Positions 1 to 8,262 of a DNA stretch of 40,257 bases are shown here, piece by piece. Positions within the stretch are counted from its first letter, which is position 1. Every line of letters begins with the position of its first letter. Origin of the DNA: an uncultured Lachnospiraceae bacterium (GTDB taxonomy: Bacteria > Bacillota > Clostridia > Lachnospirales > Lachnospiraceae); assembly GCA_947169385.1 (NCBI GenBank), contig CAMVPR010000025.1, positions 1 through 40,257 of the forward strand. The letters run 5' to 3'. A program made the translations under genes and the position numbers. The notes below the pieces were generated by a model. That model ran no database searches. It had not been told where the DNA came from and saw nothing but the letters and a program-made list of their open reading frames with translations.

Positions 1-48
<48 letters not shown>

Positions 49-344
49 TGATTTTTCTTGTTTTTCATCGAAGATGAAAAACTTTAGAAAAATCGACTCC
101 TCATTTCTTAATGAAAGTATCATCGAAGATGTTACTTGAATTTAGAAATGATTGGAGTTTCATTCTCCTTTTGGTTCAAAATAACACTAAGCTATTTTTA
201 CCTGTTTACTGTTTATAGGTTGTATTATACAACTTCGCAATCTTTAGACCAGTATAATCTAAAGTTACTCTTAGTCATATTCAGGTTTGTCTCATTATTC
301 AATTATCAAGGTATATTCTTTATACCGATTAAGGCATAAAAAAA
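49..344 (-). other. rRNA leader and promoter region, no gene
   Basis: This stretch of about 300 bases separates tRNA-Ser from 16S rRNA. It holds AT-rich promoter-like sequence and several hairpins that fit a pre-16S leader. A strong one at 61-81 has 9-bp arms (TTTTTCATC / GATGAAAAA) around a 3-base loop. The core CATCGAAGATG recurs at 121-131. A short plus-strand reading frame here has no convincing ribosome site and lies antisense to the rRNA leader, so I do not call it a gene. Processing sites cannot be assigned without the 3' half of the operon. Confidence 0.6.
251..278 (-). promoter_or_regulatory. candidate rRNA operon promoter
   Basis: On the minus strand ATGACT (273-278) and TATACT (251-256) are separated by 16 bases, about 200 bases before the 16S start. 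A second TATAAT (224-229) nearer the gene sits in a 15-bp palindrome but has no good -35. Either or both could drive the operon; transcription could also continue from the tRNA-Ser promoter. Confidence 0.4.
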
Positions 345-430
345 CGGAGAGGGTGGGATTCGAACCCACGCGCCCTTGCGGACAAACGGTTTTCAAGACC
401 GCCTCGTTATGACCACTTCGATACCTCTCC
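345..430 (-). tRNA. tRNA-Ser (anticodon UGA)
   Basis: The minus strand folds as a class II tRNA of 86 nt. The acceptor arm pairs GGAGAGG with CCTCTCC, followed by discriminator G. The anticodon loop CTTGAAA gives anticodon TGA, the variable arm is long as expected for serine tRNAs, and the T-loop is GGTTCGAATCC. CCA is not encoded. The gene sits directly before the 16S rRNA leader and after its own promoter, so it may be transcribed alone or continue into the rRNA operon. Confidence 0.96.
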
Positions 431-491
431 ATGCTCGTAATAAGAAATACGATATATTATTATGTTCCGACGCTCGTCGGCGACAAGTGAT

Positions 492-520
492 ATATTACCA
501 CCTTAGTCCCATTGTGTCAA
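492..520 (-). promoter_or_regulatory. promoter of tRNA-Ser
   Basis: A perfect -35 TTGACA (515-520) is followed after 17 bases by TAATAT (492-497), with an extended -10 TGG just before it, all on the minus strand. The predicted transcript starts near 485 and carries a short leader with a GC-rich hairpin (CCGACG / CGTCGG, 467-480) before the tRNA. Confidence 0.8.
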
Positions 521-586
521 CAACTTTTTTCAAAAAAATATAATTTTTTAAAAAATACCACTAAATTCGCTTGTTTAAGTCATTTA

Positions 587-1144
587 TCACTCGTCAAAAG
601 TATAGTAATTACCGCAATAAGGGCACTCTACTGTCTCTCCTGCCTTCCCTTTAACTGATGCTCCGCAGCTTGGACACTTAGCAGACATTATCTTATCGGA
701 ATCAATTCCAAATACCTTTTTGACATCTTTAGATGCTTTTACAAATGTATCCGTCATCTTTAAGATATCCTCGGCCAAATCATCCTTTTTGTAGATATCA
801 GAGTTGCCGGTGAGGACGAAATTGATTTCGTTGACCCACTCATTAACTTCATCCTCCCAAGTGAACCTAAAGCTTTGAACACCTGATTTAAAATATATGT
901 CAAGTGTCGGTGTGACTATATCCCTCTGCCCCAAAGCCACTTGTGCCTTTCCGTTAGAGATGGCGATATCGGACAAAGGGAATCTTATTATGTCAGAAAC
1001 CTTCCCAAGAAGACTCTTTTTAATAAGCACTATACTCCGGTTGGTCAGTATCAATTCATTGTTGCTTCTTGATAACTTTCCCCCATATCCGATATCTGCA
1101 CTCTTTTTTATTATCTCTTCATTCTCTTCAAGTATAAAATTCAT
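587..1144 (-). CDS. PH-like domain protein with C-terminal zinc ribbon, function unknown
   Basis: The product is about 185 aa. Residues 1-110 look like a bacterial PH/GRAM-type domain: a strand-rich segment with NELILTNRSIVLIKK, then a GKVSDIIRFPLSDI strand, ending in a helix FTWEDEVNEWVNEIN. The last 30 residues form a zinc ribbon, CPSCG-x12-CPYCG. There is no signal peptide or membrane segment, so it is probably cytoplasmic or peripheral. I place the start at ATG 1144 because GGGG lies about nine bases before it; an in-frame GTG five codons upstream (1159) lacks a comparable site. The gene lies 30 bases downstream of the 864-aa gene on the same strand, which suggests co-transcription. No rho-independent hairpin is evident after the stop, only AT-rich sequence. 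The architecture is recognised by eye, and its ligand is unknown. Confidence 0.75.
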   Translation of the reverse strand: MNFILEENEEIIKKSADIGYGGKLSRSNNELILTNRSIVLIKKSLLGKVSDIIRFPLSDIAISNGKAQVALGQRDIVTPTLDIYFKSGVQSFRFTWEDEVNEWVNEINFVLTGNSDIYKKDDLAEDILKMTDTFVKASKDVKKVFGIDSDKIMSAKCPSCGASVKGKAGETVECPYCGNYYTFDE

Positions 1145-1174
1145 AGTCAAAAGCCCCACTATACCGTTAATCTA

Positions 1175-3769
1175 TTATTTTTTAACCGGTTCTTGAACCT
1201 TTTTATTGTCATTTTTCTTAGAAGCCGACTCTCTGAATTTTTTGGATTCAGCAGCCCGCACTGCGCCATACTGTGCCAAATCTACATATTTTGAGGAGCC
1301 GGGCTTGACTTTTCTTATGGTATTGATGTTATCTACCATACCTTTTACAAAATCTTTAACCTTAGGTGCAGATGCCGAAAGAATTGCCAACGAATCCAAT
1401 GCATTACTAAATCTCGCGTTACCATCGGAAAAAGTTCTAACCTTCTCTTTGCCGGCAATATAATTCTGCACGGTAGACAAAAGCTGCATGTTAAGAGCAG
1501 TTACCTCCTTAGCTGCCGCCTCTAAATCATTCGTCTGCTTAAAATCATATTTGGCATCAAGCTCGGAGATACTCTTAACAGATTTGACAAATGCTTTATA
1601 TTCGTCACTTCTGCCTTCAGGTGACATGATGCTCTTATATAGCTTATTCATATCTTTGATGTAATCTTTAACATTAACGGCAGACACCTTAAAAGGTTCA
1701 CCGAATTTCTCAAGCTGATATTTATTAAAGTTCTCAGGACATGCCAAAGCGTAATCCACCAATTCCTTATCACCAAATAAATCAGTGTATTCCGGTCTGT
1801 TTTTCATCTTATTGGCAAGCTTATGTATGCGTTCTACACTGAATTTAACTCCACTTCTTTTTAAATCGTTGGCAGCCAATAGCTTAAGCAGACAATCATT
1901 CTTAAACCCGTTATTTTTATCCAGTATATCTTCACCTAAATGCAGACTGATGTAATTATCATAACTCTTTACAGATTTATCAACATCAGTTTTAGAAAAA
2001 AAACCACACCCAAGAACAGTATCCTCAATAAGATTAAGTCTCTTCTTGCCTTCGTTATTCATCCAATCTTCTATCTTGCTGTAACTCACCTCCGTATTAA
2101 GCTTTTCAGAAATACCCATAAACTTTTGGCACTGCTCGTTATCTAACCGCTTAATCACCGGGTCAGAGCCTTTTTCAATCATACGCTTAAATGAATCCTT
2201 TAAAAATTTGGTCTCTAATGAGTATAACGCTGCGTCTTCATCCATCTTCTCTTCATTACCAAAGAGCACATCCATAACATTATCTTCCGGTTTAGCCCCT
2301 TTGTGTTCAAAAGCCTTCGTCACAATCTCTTCTTCAGGTATTTTTAGACCTCTCAAATAGTCCCCATAGGTAGACTTAGGATTGAGTCCGGATTCAGCAA
2401 AACGGGTTTTTGCACTTAAAGATTTAGTCATATATTTAGTTGATGCGCTGTCAAGCAGTTTTTTTACCATAACCGCTTTCATTCCCGCTTTCGTCTTCCA
2501 TGCCAATGCATCAGCTTTTTGAGCACCTGCCTTTCCTTCATTAGCATATTCTGACTTGTACTTTTCATCTTCCACCATAAGAGCATGAGTGCTCAATGCG
2601 CCAACCTTTCCAAGATGCTCCATTGTGGAACGAACAACAGCATCATCACCATTAGCTATATATGTATCAGTAAAATCCTCAATCATAGCATATATAAAAT
2701 CGTCAACATCATAAGCTAATCTGTAATGTTTTCCCCGATAGGAATTATTAATGGAACATTCAATTATAACTTCAAGCTTTTCTTCCATAGACACTGCTTT
2801 ATTGTATTTAAGCTTATAGTCATAGATTATCTGATCTTCTCCCATATCAAGTTCAGGTTTACCCGATATATACTTACTTTCAAATATACTTATAATCTTC
2901 CTCGCATCAGATCTATGTCTGTTTCTCGCCTTCTTCTCTCCGGTCGATTTAATCCATCCGTTAATATCATCTGCAGAGGAAGGCTCTTTTTTATTCTTTA
3001 TGGTATACCGGTCAATATCAGCTCTAAGCGAACTACCATCTTCTATGCCCTGTTCATGATAATAATTCTCTGCACCATTTCTTAACAAGTACCTTGCAGA
3101 ATCCTCGGTATATCGCGTTGCCAAATCATTTAAATTAATCTTGACACCCGGATTCAGCCTTTTTATGTATGTCATAACATTATCTTTAGCAGAAATATTA
3201 TAAGTTCTGTAAAAATCATCAAGTTGCCCTTTTGGTATTCCGATACTTAATGCGTAATCCTTTACCGTCGAAGATTCTTTAAGCTTGCTGTTCTTCCACA
3301 TCCTGTTAAACACAGAGTCACTATCATTAACCGCTATAGTCATTGATGCGGTAACACCGTTAATAACACGATTATAAAGACCAGATTCTGTATGTTCAGT
3401 CAGCCATCTCGCACATTTTTCAGGATTTTTAGTATTGTCCGGAAGATTGTCTAACTGGCGTTCATATTCCCTTATACACTCATAGTTATTCTCGCCGTTT
3501 ATTCTCCCTAAGGTTTCAAATATAAGCTTTATTGTATCAGGAGAGCCCTTATAGATATATCTGTTCTTAAATTCCTCTTCTATCTCGTCTATCGCAGCAT
3601 ACTCCTCATCAGACACTTTATTAGAAAGAACCTCCTTAGCTGCAAGCATCTTTCTGTAATCTACTATAAATCTAAGCCTTGACGGGATATCACTGCATTT
3701 CTTATATAAGTCGATGTAACCTATGTTCTTACCGACATCGGCAATATTATTCTGTTCAACTTCCTTCAT
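1175..3769 (-). CDS. large charged protein of unknown function, internally duplicated (864 aa)
   Basis: I do not recognise a named family. The protein is 864 aa, highly charged and predicted mostly helical, with no signal peptide or membrane segment. Residues about 21-318 and 320-625 align as two copies of one unit. Matching landmarks are EEEFKNRYIYKGSPDTI / IEDFTDTYIANGDDAVV, FETLGRI / MEHLGKV, and STVKDY..IGIP..DNVM / STYGDY..LKIP..DNVM. A further segment at about 721-795 begins SDEYK and resembles a segment of the neighbouring 1432-aa protein. The last 20 residues are lysine-rich. ATG 3769 is preceded by GGAGG at good spacing. The gene follows the 1432-aa gene after 67 bases that contain a strong hairpin, and precedes the PH/zinc-ribbon gene. 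Nothing visible indicates an enzyme active site. Confidence 0.75.
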   Translation of the reverse strand: MKEVEQNNIADVGKNIGYIDLYKKCSDIPSRLRFIVDYRKMLAAKEVLSNKVSDEEYAAIDEIEEEFKNRYIYKGSPDTIKLIFETLGRINGENNYECIREYERQLDNLPDNTKNPEKCARWLTEHTESGLYNRVINGVTASMTIAVNDSDSVFNRMWKNSKLKESSTVKDYALSIGIPKGQLDDFYRTYNISAKDNVMTYIKRLNPGVKINLNDLATRYTEDSARYLLRNGAENYYHEQGIEDGSSLRADIDRYTIKNKKEPSSADDINGWIKSTGEKKARNRHRSDARKIISIFESKYISGKPELDMGEDQIIYDYKLKYNKAVSMEEKLEVIIECSINNSYRGKHYRLAYDVDDFIYAMIEDFTDTYIANGDDAVVRSTMEHLGKVGALSTHALMVEDEKYKSEYANEGKAGAQKADALAWKTKAGMKAVMVKKLLDSASTKYMTKSLSAKTRFAESGLNPKSTYGDYLRGLKIPEEEIVTKAFEHKGAKPEDNVMDVLFGNEEKMDEDAALYSLETKFLKDSFKRMIEKGSDPVIKRLDNEQCQKFMGISEKLNTEVSYSKIEDWMNNEGKKRLNLIEDTVLGCGFFSKTDVDKSVKSYDNYISLHLGEDILDKNNGFKNDCLLKLLAANDLKRSGVKFSVERIHKLANKMKNRPEYTDLFGDKELVDYALACPENFNKYQLEKFGEPFKVSAVNVKDYIKDMNKLYKSIMSPEGRSDEYKAFVKSVKSISELDAKYDFKQTNDLEAAAKEVTALNMQLLSTVQNYIAGKEKVRTFSDGNARFSNALDSLAILSASAPKVKDFVKGMVDNINTIRKVKPGSSKYVDLAQYGAVRAAESKKFRESASKKNDNKKVQEPVKK

Positions 3770-3790
3770 AAACTATACCTCCAAAGCCTT

Positions 3791-3825
3791 AAGTTTACAA
3801 TGGGGACTGATCCCATTGTAAACTT
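3791..3825 (-). terminator. perfect 14-bp hairpin between the two large-protein genes
   Basis: AAGTTTACAATGGG (3791-3804) pairs perfectly with CCCATTGTAAACTT (3812-3825) around a 7-base loop. On the minus strand it follows the stop of the 1432-aa gene by 11 bases but is not followed by a T-run; AAGGCTTTGGAGG comes next. It may therefore be a partial terminator, an RNA-processing or stability hairpin setting the ratio of the two proteins, or a protein-binding dyad. The pairing is certain; the role is not. Confidence 0.5.
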
Positions 3826-3836
3826 ATGTTTAATAA

Positions 3837-6800
3837 TCACTTCTTCATTCCTTTTTCCTTGGTGTTATCAGCTTCCTTTTTAGCTCCGGCGACAGGTTCA
3901 TCCTTTTTGACGTTCTGCTTGGCCTCTTTCTCTGCATCAAGAGCATCCTTAACATATTTTTGAGCTCTCATTTTAAGATTCTTGTAGCTGTTAAGCCTGT
4001 CCATGATAGATGCAACATCTTTGGATTTAGCAAATACATCCTTCTCAAGCCCCTTTTTGATATACTCTCTGGTTTTGTCCAGCTCATCAGGATTGATAAC
4101 CATGCTCATAAAATCAGGCTTGTCTTGATTATCCTTAGCCAGACTATACGCCAAAATATCGGCAACCGTGTCAATCATACGATTTCTGAAGGACGTGTAG
4201 TCGGCTCGTTTTTTAGCAGATGCGCTATCAGTCTTTATATATAACTCACCAAGGTCATAACGTAATGGAGAATCCTCACTTGAGATAGACGACTTAACAT
4301 CAGCCATTCTCTGGTCTTCACTGTTCCATATCTTCTTCCATTTCTCAAGCTTATCAAGAGCTACATTCCATATATCTCTGGCATGCTTAGGGTCATTCTT
4401 AACAAGGTTCTTATATACATTGTTGGTCCGTTCAAGGTACTTGAATCTGGAATCATCTTCGTTACGAAGCGACTTTTTCCATTCCGAAATCGCAGTCTTC
4501 GGATTCTTTTTTACCATATTGGCGAATATATCATTCTCCGCAAGAGACTTCACTTCATCGGCAAATGTATCTTTAAAATCTTTTGATGTTATCAAATCCG
4601 CCAAAAAGCTAATCTCATATGTTCCTGCACCGGTCTCTGCCCGTCTAATCTTATTAAGATATTTACTCTTAATAAACTTCCTTGCAACAGTATACGGATT
4701 GGTTTCAAGCAGGCTGTCCATGATATCCACAAAACTCTCGTCTATGGTTTTAGTACCTGCAACCTCCATAAGTTCCCTTCTTAAGAAATCCTTCTCTTTG
4801 GAATTAACATAAATAGGTGTATTCTCTGCATAACCTCCATCCTTTAAATCATTATTACTTATGTTCACCTTTCTTGTAACGGCTTTTTTCTTAAGGTCGC
4901 TCCATCTTTCTTTAAGCTTATTAGAACCGGTAGTGTTCTTAAGATTTTTGTTACTCCTGATACCCACACCGTAAGATAAATCCTTTAAAGTTTCAATTCT
5001 GTAGCCGAGTTCTTCCGTCAGGTCTTTAGAAACACGAATCCTCTCCTTGCCATTCTCTCTATAACCACTGACTAACCAGCCTAATCCCGTATCATGCGCC
5101 TTATAATACTGATTAGCGGCTGTTTTAAGCTCTTTAAGGGCTACCTCTAATTCCTCATATGAAAGATTATAGTCTCTAAAGTTATTGTTATCAAAATCAG
5201 TTGCTCTGATACATTTATTCAAAGCGGCTGTCATCTTCTTATAGGTATCTGAACCACTCTTAGCAGCATTTCTATCATCCGCAGCGGCAAAATTGGCATC
5301 TTGATTGTCCTGAGTGGCTACAAGTCTATTCTTAAGGCCTTTAAGATAATCATTTAAGTCATTGATACCCTTATAGAATGATATCTCGTTATCAATCGTT
5401 CTTACACTCTTAGAAATCTTATAAGGAGCTATTGCTTCTAATTCATTCTTCTCATTGATAATATATGTATCTACCGTGATATCAGTCCTACCCCTAAACA
5501 TCTCATCAACAACTCTTGCCTTTAACAAAAAGCTTTTATCTGCTTCAGGATAATTCTTGTAATCTTCTCCCCATTTTTCATTAGGCGTCTTACCGTTGAT
5601 TTTGATAAGCTCAAGCGGGTCTTTGATTCCAATTAAATTGTAGATTTTGCCTGCATTATCACCGTTGTATAATTTATAAAAGGCATCATTCACCAGTTTC
5701 ACGAACTTCCTGGTCTCATCATCATACTCCATCGCCTTATGTAATGAATCGGAATCGTTGGAATTGCCCATAATCTTAGCATATCCGGAGCTTGCAATAT
5801 GAGCCTCCGCACCCGAGCCAAATGTGTTAACTTTATCTGCTAAGCTTTCTGCAAATGATACAATTCCGGCCTCTGAATTAAACTCCAGTCTTGCCTCCTC
5901 TACAGCTGATTTATATCTTTTGGCAAAATCCTTCTCAAAATCCTTACTCTTGCCGGTTAAGTAGTCTAAGGCTCCTTCAGTAGCCGGATTGGCTGATAAA
6001 ATAGCAAGAACCGTGGTCTCATAAAGTCCCAATACCCCTACACTCTTCTCTATCTCGCTAATCGTCTTACCTCTTATAACATCCGATGTAACAAGACCCA
6101 TATGCGCTCTTGACTGGGCATATATCCCATAATATTTATTCCTTGATTTAGGAACAGCTTTTATCTCATGACTGAGTCTCTGCGGTGCGTAAGAATTAAG
6201 GAATTCATATCCGAATCCGTTAAGAGCATAAAAAGGTGACATAATATCCTCTTGAGTCTTGCCGTCAAAGAACTTAGATGCAGTATCAAGTCCCGCATGT
6301 TTAACCATAAGCTCATATTCCTGAGTGATATTAATCATATTAATGCTTAATTCAATATACTCCGGAATATGTTCATCCATAACATCAGCGTCACCAAAAT
6401 TTATGTCATGGAAACGATATGATTTAAACTTCTCTGCGGCATTTTTGAACATATCAACCAATGCCTTAACGGAAGCGTTCCGCTTCTCGCCTTCAGGCAC
6501 ATCAAGTGAGTTGTCCTTTATGAACTTATTAAAGTCGTTAAGCATTTCATCGAATTCAGGCTGTCCGACTCTAAGCTTAGTGGCTTCATCATAGCTAAGA
6601 CCCTTAACTCCCATAAGATACGCCAGGAACACCCCGGCATTTCTGTTATCAGCCGTAGCGGTGAAACCAATCGCTTTTAAATCTTCCGTATTGGTGTGTT
6701 CTGATATGTATGCAAAGCGTCCGATTAATTCTTCTCCTGCTTCACCTACATGAAGAAGCTTCTTTATACGGGCAGCCCTTGACTTGTTCATACCATTAGG

Positions 6801-8135
6801 AGAACCCGGATAATCATAAAGCTTCTCTACATCGTTAATAGTCTCCAATTCCGAAGAAAGCGCCATATCAGTATACTTTCCCAATTCGGCTTCTAACGAT
6901 ATCATCTTTTCACCGTAAGAAGAAGGATTGGCCTCTATATATTGATTATACTTATCAACATACGGCTTTATATCCCTTAAAAGCTTAATCCTGTCATCTT
7001 CTGATTCTACCTTGCCCTCAAGAATATTGTCGATAGCTTCTAAGATACTGTCTTTATTCCTGACAAAATATTCATCAGACTTATTCTCGACAATCGTGAT
7101 AATAGTGTTTTTAGCACCTTTAAGTTCCTTAAGCATATTAAGCTCGCTGACAGTCCATCCGCTGTTTAAAAATGCAATCTCTTCGTTAATAATATTGCCG
7201 TACAGTACAGTATATCTGCTTCCGCCGGCTGCAAAAACCCAGCCGTTTTGGTAATCTTTGTATTTCCTGTTCCCGGTACCTACTACTTCATCCTGAGTTT
7301 TGTCTGACAGCTTATTGTTAATCTTAGTCTGACTAAGGAGATGGTTGACGTACGCTTCCTTATATTCCTTCTCATGCTTCTCGTTGTTTATGCCACTCTC
7401 AACAATATCATTATGCGGGATAACATTGTTGATAAAAAAATCCTGCTCGGCAAGCATCATATCAATCTGAGGAAATTTCCCGCTTAGTGCCTCGTATTTA
7501 TCAAAATCATATACATACCCGTCAGCCTTACCATCCACAAACTCAGCGGTCGGAAGGTGGACCACGCCTGAATGTAAAGTATTGTAATTAGGATATTGAT
7601 AGACAATGTCAAGGAAATCCGGTCTCTTCATAAGCTCAAAATGCCTTACAACATACTTGCAAAGCTTGTATCTGTAGCTGTTATTATCAAGCTTTGACAT
7701 CTGTTTCTCTATGGCAGATAATGCCCTGTCAAGATAATTCTCTAATGTCGCATTCTTTTCCGGTTTGAGCAATTCTTCATATGTAGCCTTAAATACGGTC
7801 TGCTTCTTCCCCTGACGTGACGCCTTCTTCTGAAAATCATCAATAAGGACATAAGACTCCATCATAAGCGAATCAAATTCATCATATTCCTCAAGCTCGC
7901 TCTTTTCTTCCTCGGTGAGGTTAGCCTTATCGGCTTGCTTTTTCGCATCAAGTTTCGTTACATCAAATAAAACATCCTTTAAAAGCGTCATCGGACCACT
8001 GACATCACTGGATATTCGCGCTGCACCATATATACTGTCACCGGCTTTACCGGGAACCATTACATCATTTAATATCTCTTCACTCACCTTAAATACTTCA
8101 CCCTGAATCTCATTAATGTTCTCTGCTTCTTTCAT
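3837..8135 (-). CDS. very large charged protein of unknown function (1432 aa)
   Basis: No known family is recognised. The 1432-aa product is rich in D, E, K, N and Y, lacks a signal peptide or membrane segment, and ends in a Lys/Glu/Ala low-complexity tail (about residues 1395-1432). Residues about 962-1050 start SDTYKKM and contain YEELEVALKEL, resembling the SDEYK...LEAAAKEV segment of the 864-aa neighbour. Near the C terminus short repeats share an NP-x-x-A-x-x-W/F pattern (about 1145-1160, 1205-1222, 1241-1258). The N terminus MKEAENINEI resembles the neighbour's MKEVEQNNIA. The start has an excellent site (AGGAGG before ATG 8135), and an extended -10 promoter lies about 60 bases upstream. 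It heads a likely three-gene unit. It could be a structural, adhesive or secreted effector-like protein, but the sequence does not decide. Confidence 0.75.
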   Translation of the reverse strand: MKEAENINEIQGEVFKVSEEILNDVMVPGKAGDSIYGAARISSDVSGPMTLLKDVLFDVTKLDAKKQADKANLTEEEKSELEEYDEFDSLMMESYVLIDDFQKKASRQGKKQTVFKATYEELLKPEKNATLENYLDRALSAIEKQMSKLDNNSYRYKLCKYVVRHFELMKRPDFLDIVYQYPNYNTLHSGVVHLPTAEFVDGKADGYVYDFDKYEALSGKFPQIDMMLAEQDFFINNVIPHNDIVESGINNEKHEKEYKEAYVNHLLSQTKINNKLSDKTQDEVVGTGNRKYKDYQNGWVFAAGGSRYTVLYGNIINEEIAFLNSGWTVSELNMLKELKGAKNTIITIVENKSDEYFVRNKDSILEAIDNILEGKVESEDDRIKLLRDIKPYVDKYNQYIEANPSSYGEKMISLEAELGKYTDMALSSELETINDVEKLYDYPGSPNGMNKSRAARIKKLLHVGEAGEELIGRFAYISEHTNTEDLKAIGFTATADNRNAGVFLAYLMGVKGLSYDEATKLRVGQPEFDEMLNDFNKFIKDNSLDVPEGEKRNASVKALVDMFKNAAEKFKSYRFHDINFGDADVMDEHIPEYIELSINMINITQEYELMVKHAGLDTASKFFDGKTQEDIMSPFYALNGFGYEFLNSYAPQRLSHEIKAVPKSRNKYYGIYAQSRAHMGLVTSDVIRGKTISEIEKSVGVLGLYETTVLAILSANPATEGALDYLTGKSKDFEKDFAKRYKSAVEEARLEFNSEAGIVSFAESLADKVNTFGSGAEAHIASSGYAKIMGNSNDSDSLHKAMEYDDETRKFVKLVNDAFYKLYNGDNAGKIYNLIGIKDPLELIKINGKTPNEKWGEDYKNYPEADKSFLLKARVVDEMFRGRTDITVDTYIINEKNELEAIAPYKISKSVRTIDNEISFYKGINDLNDYLKGLKNRLVATQDNQDANFAAADDRNAAKSGSDTYKKMTAALNKCIRATDFDNNNFRDYNLSYEELEVALKELKTAANQYYKAHDTGLGWLVSGYRENGKERIRVSKDLTEELGYRIETLKDLSYGVGIRSNKNLKNTTGSNKLKERWSDLKKKAVTRKVNISNNDLKDGGYAENTPIYVNSKEKDFLRRELMEVAGTKTIDESFVDIMDSLLETNPYTVARKFIKSKYLNKIRRAETGAGTYEISFLADLITSKDFKDTFADEVKSLAENDIFANMVKKNPKTAISEWKKSLRNEDDSRFKYLERTNNVYKNLVKNDPKHARDIWNVALDKLEKWKKIWNSEDQRMADVKSSISSEDSPLRYDLGELYIKTDSASAKKRADYTSFRNRMIDTVADILAYSLAKDNQDKPDFMSMVINPDELDKTREYIKKGLEKDVFAKSKDVASIMDRLNSYKNLKMRAQKYVKDALDAEKEAKQNVKKDEPVAGAKKEADNTKEKGMKK

Positions 8136-8192
8136 AACTAACTCCTCCTAATCCTGTTAATCTGACAGAAAGTACATAATCTCCTGTAGTTA

Positions 8193-8201
8193 AGTATAAC
8201 A
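8193..8201 (-). promoter_or_regulatory. extended -10 promoter of the large-protein cassette
   Basis: TGTTATACT on the minus strand is an extended -10 element (TGnTATACT) about 60 bases before the start of the 1432-aa gene. A clear -35 is not seen; the upstream sequence is T-rich. It lies just downstream of the surE terminator, as expected for the first promoter of a new unit. Confidence 0.55.
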
Positions 8202-8230
8202 CAAAAAATGCAACAAAACCGCAACAAACC

Positions 8231-8257
8231 AAAAAAGAGCGCAAAAAATCACGCTCC
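8231..8257 (-). terminator. terminator after surE
   Basis: On the minus strand GGAGCG pairs with CGCTCT around a 10-base T-rich loop and is followed by six T residues, immediately after the surE stop codon. It ends the rnz-to-surE run. Confidence 0.75.
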
Positions 8258-8262
8258 GATTG

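Noticed and set aside
136-339. Plus-strand reading frame of 67 codons in the rRNA leader
   Set aside because: Antisense to the 16S leader, no ribosome binding site, and the composition looks like AT-rich chance.
897-1196. Plus-strand reading frame of 99 codons
   Set aside because: Antisense to the PH/zinc-ribbon gene, hydrophobic by complement of the coding strand, no ribosome site.
4420-4812. Plus-strand reading frame of 130 codons
   Set aside because: Antisense shadow of the 1432-aa gene, with no start signal.
1175-8135. Type VII secretion substrates or polymorphic toxins
   Set aside because: No WXG or LXG N terminus, toxin domain, immunity gene or secretion gene is visible; the size alone is not evidence.
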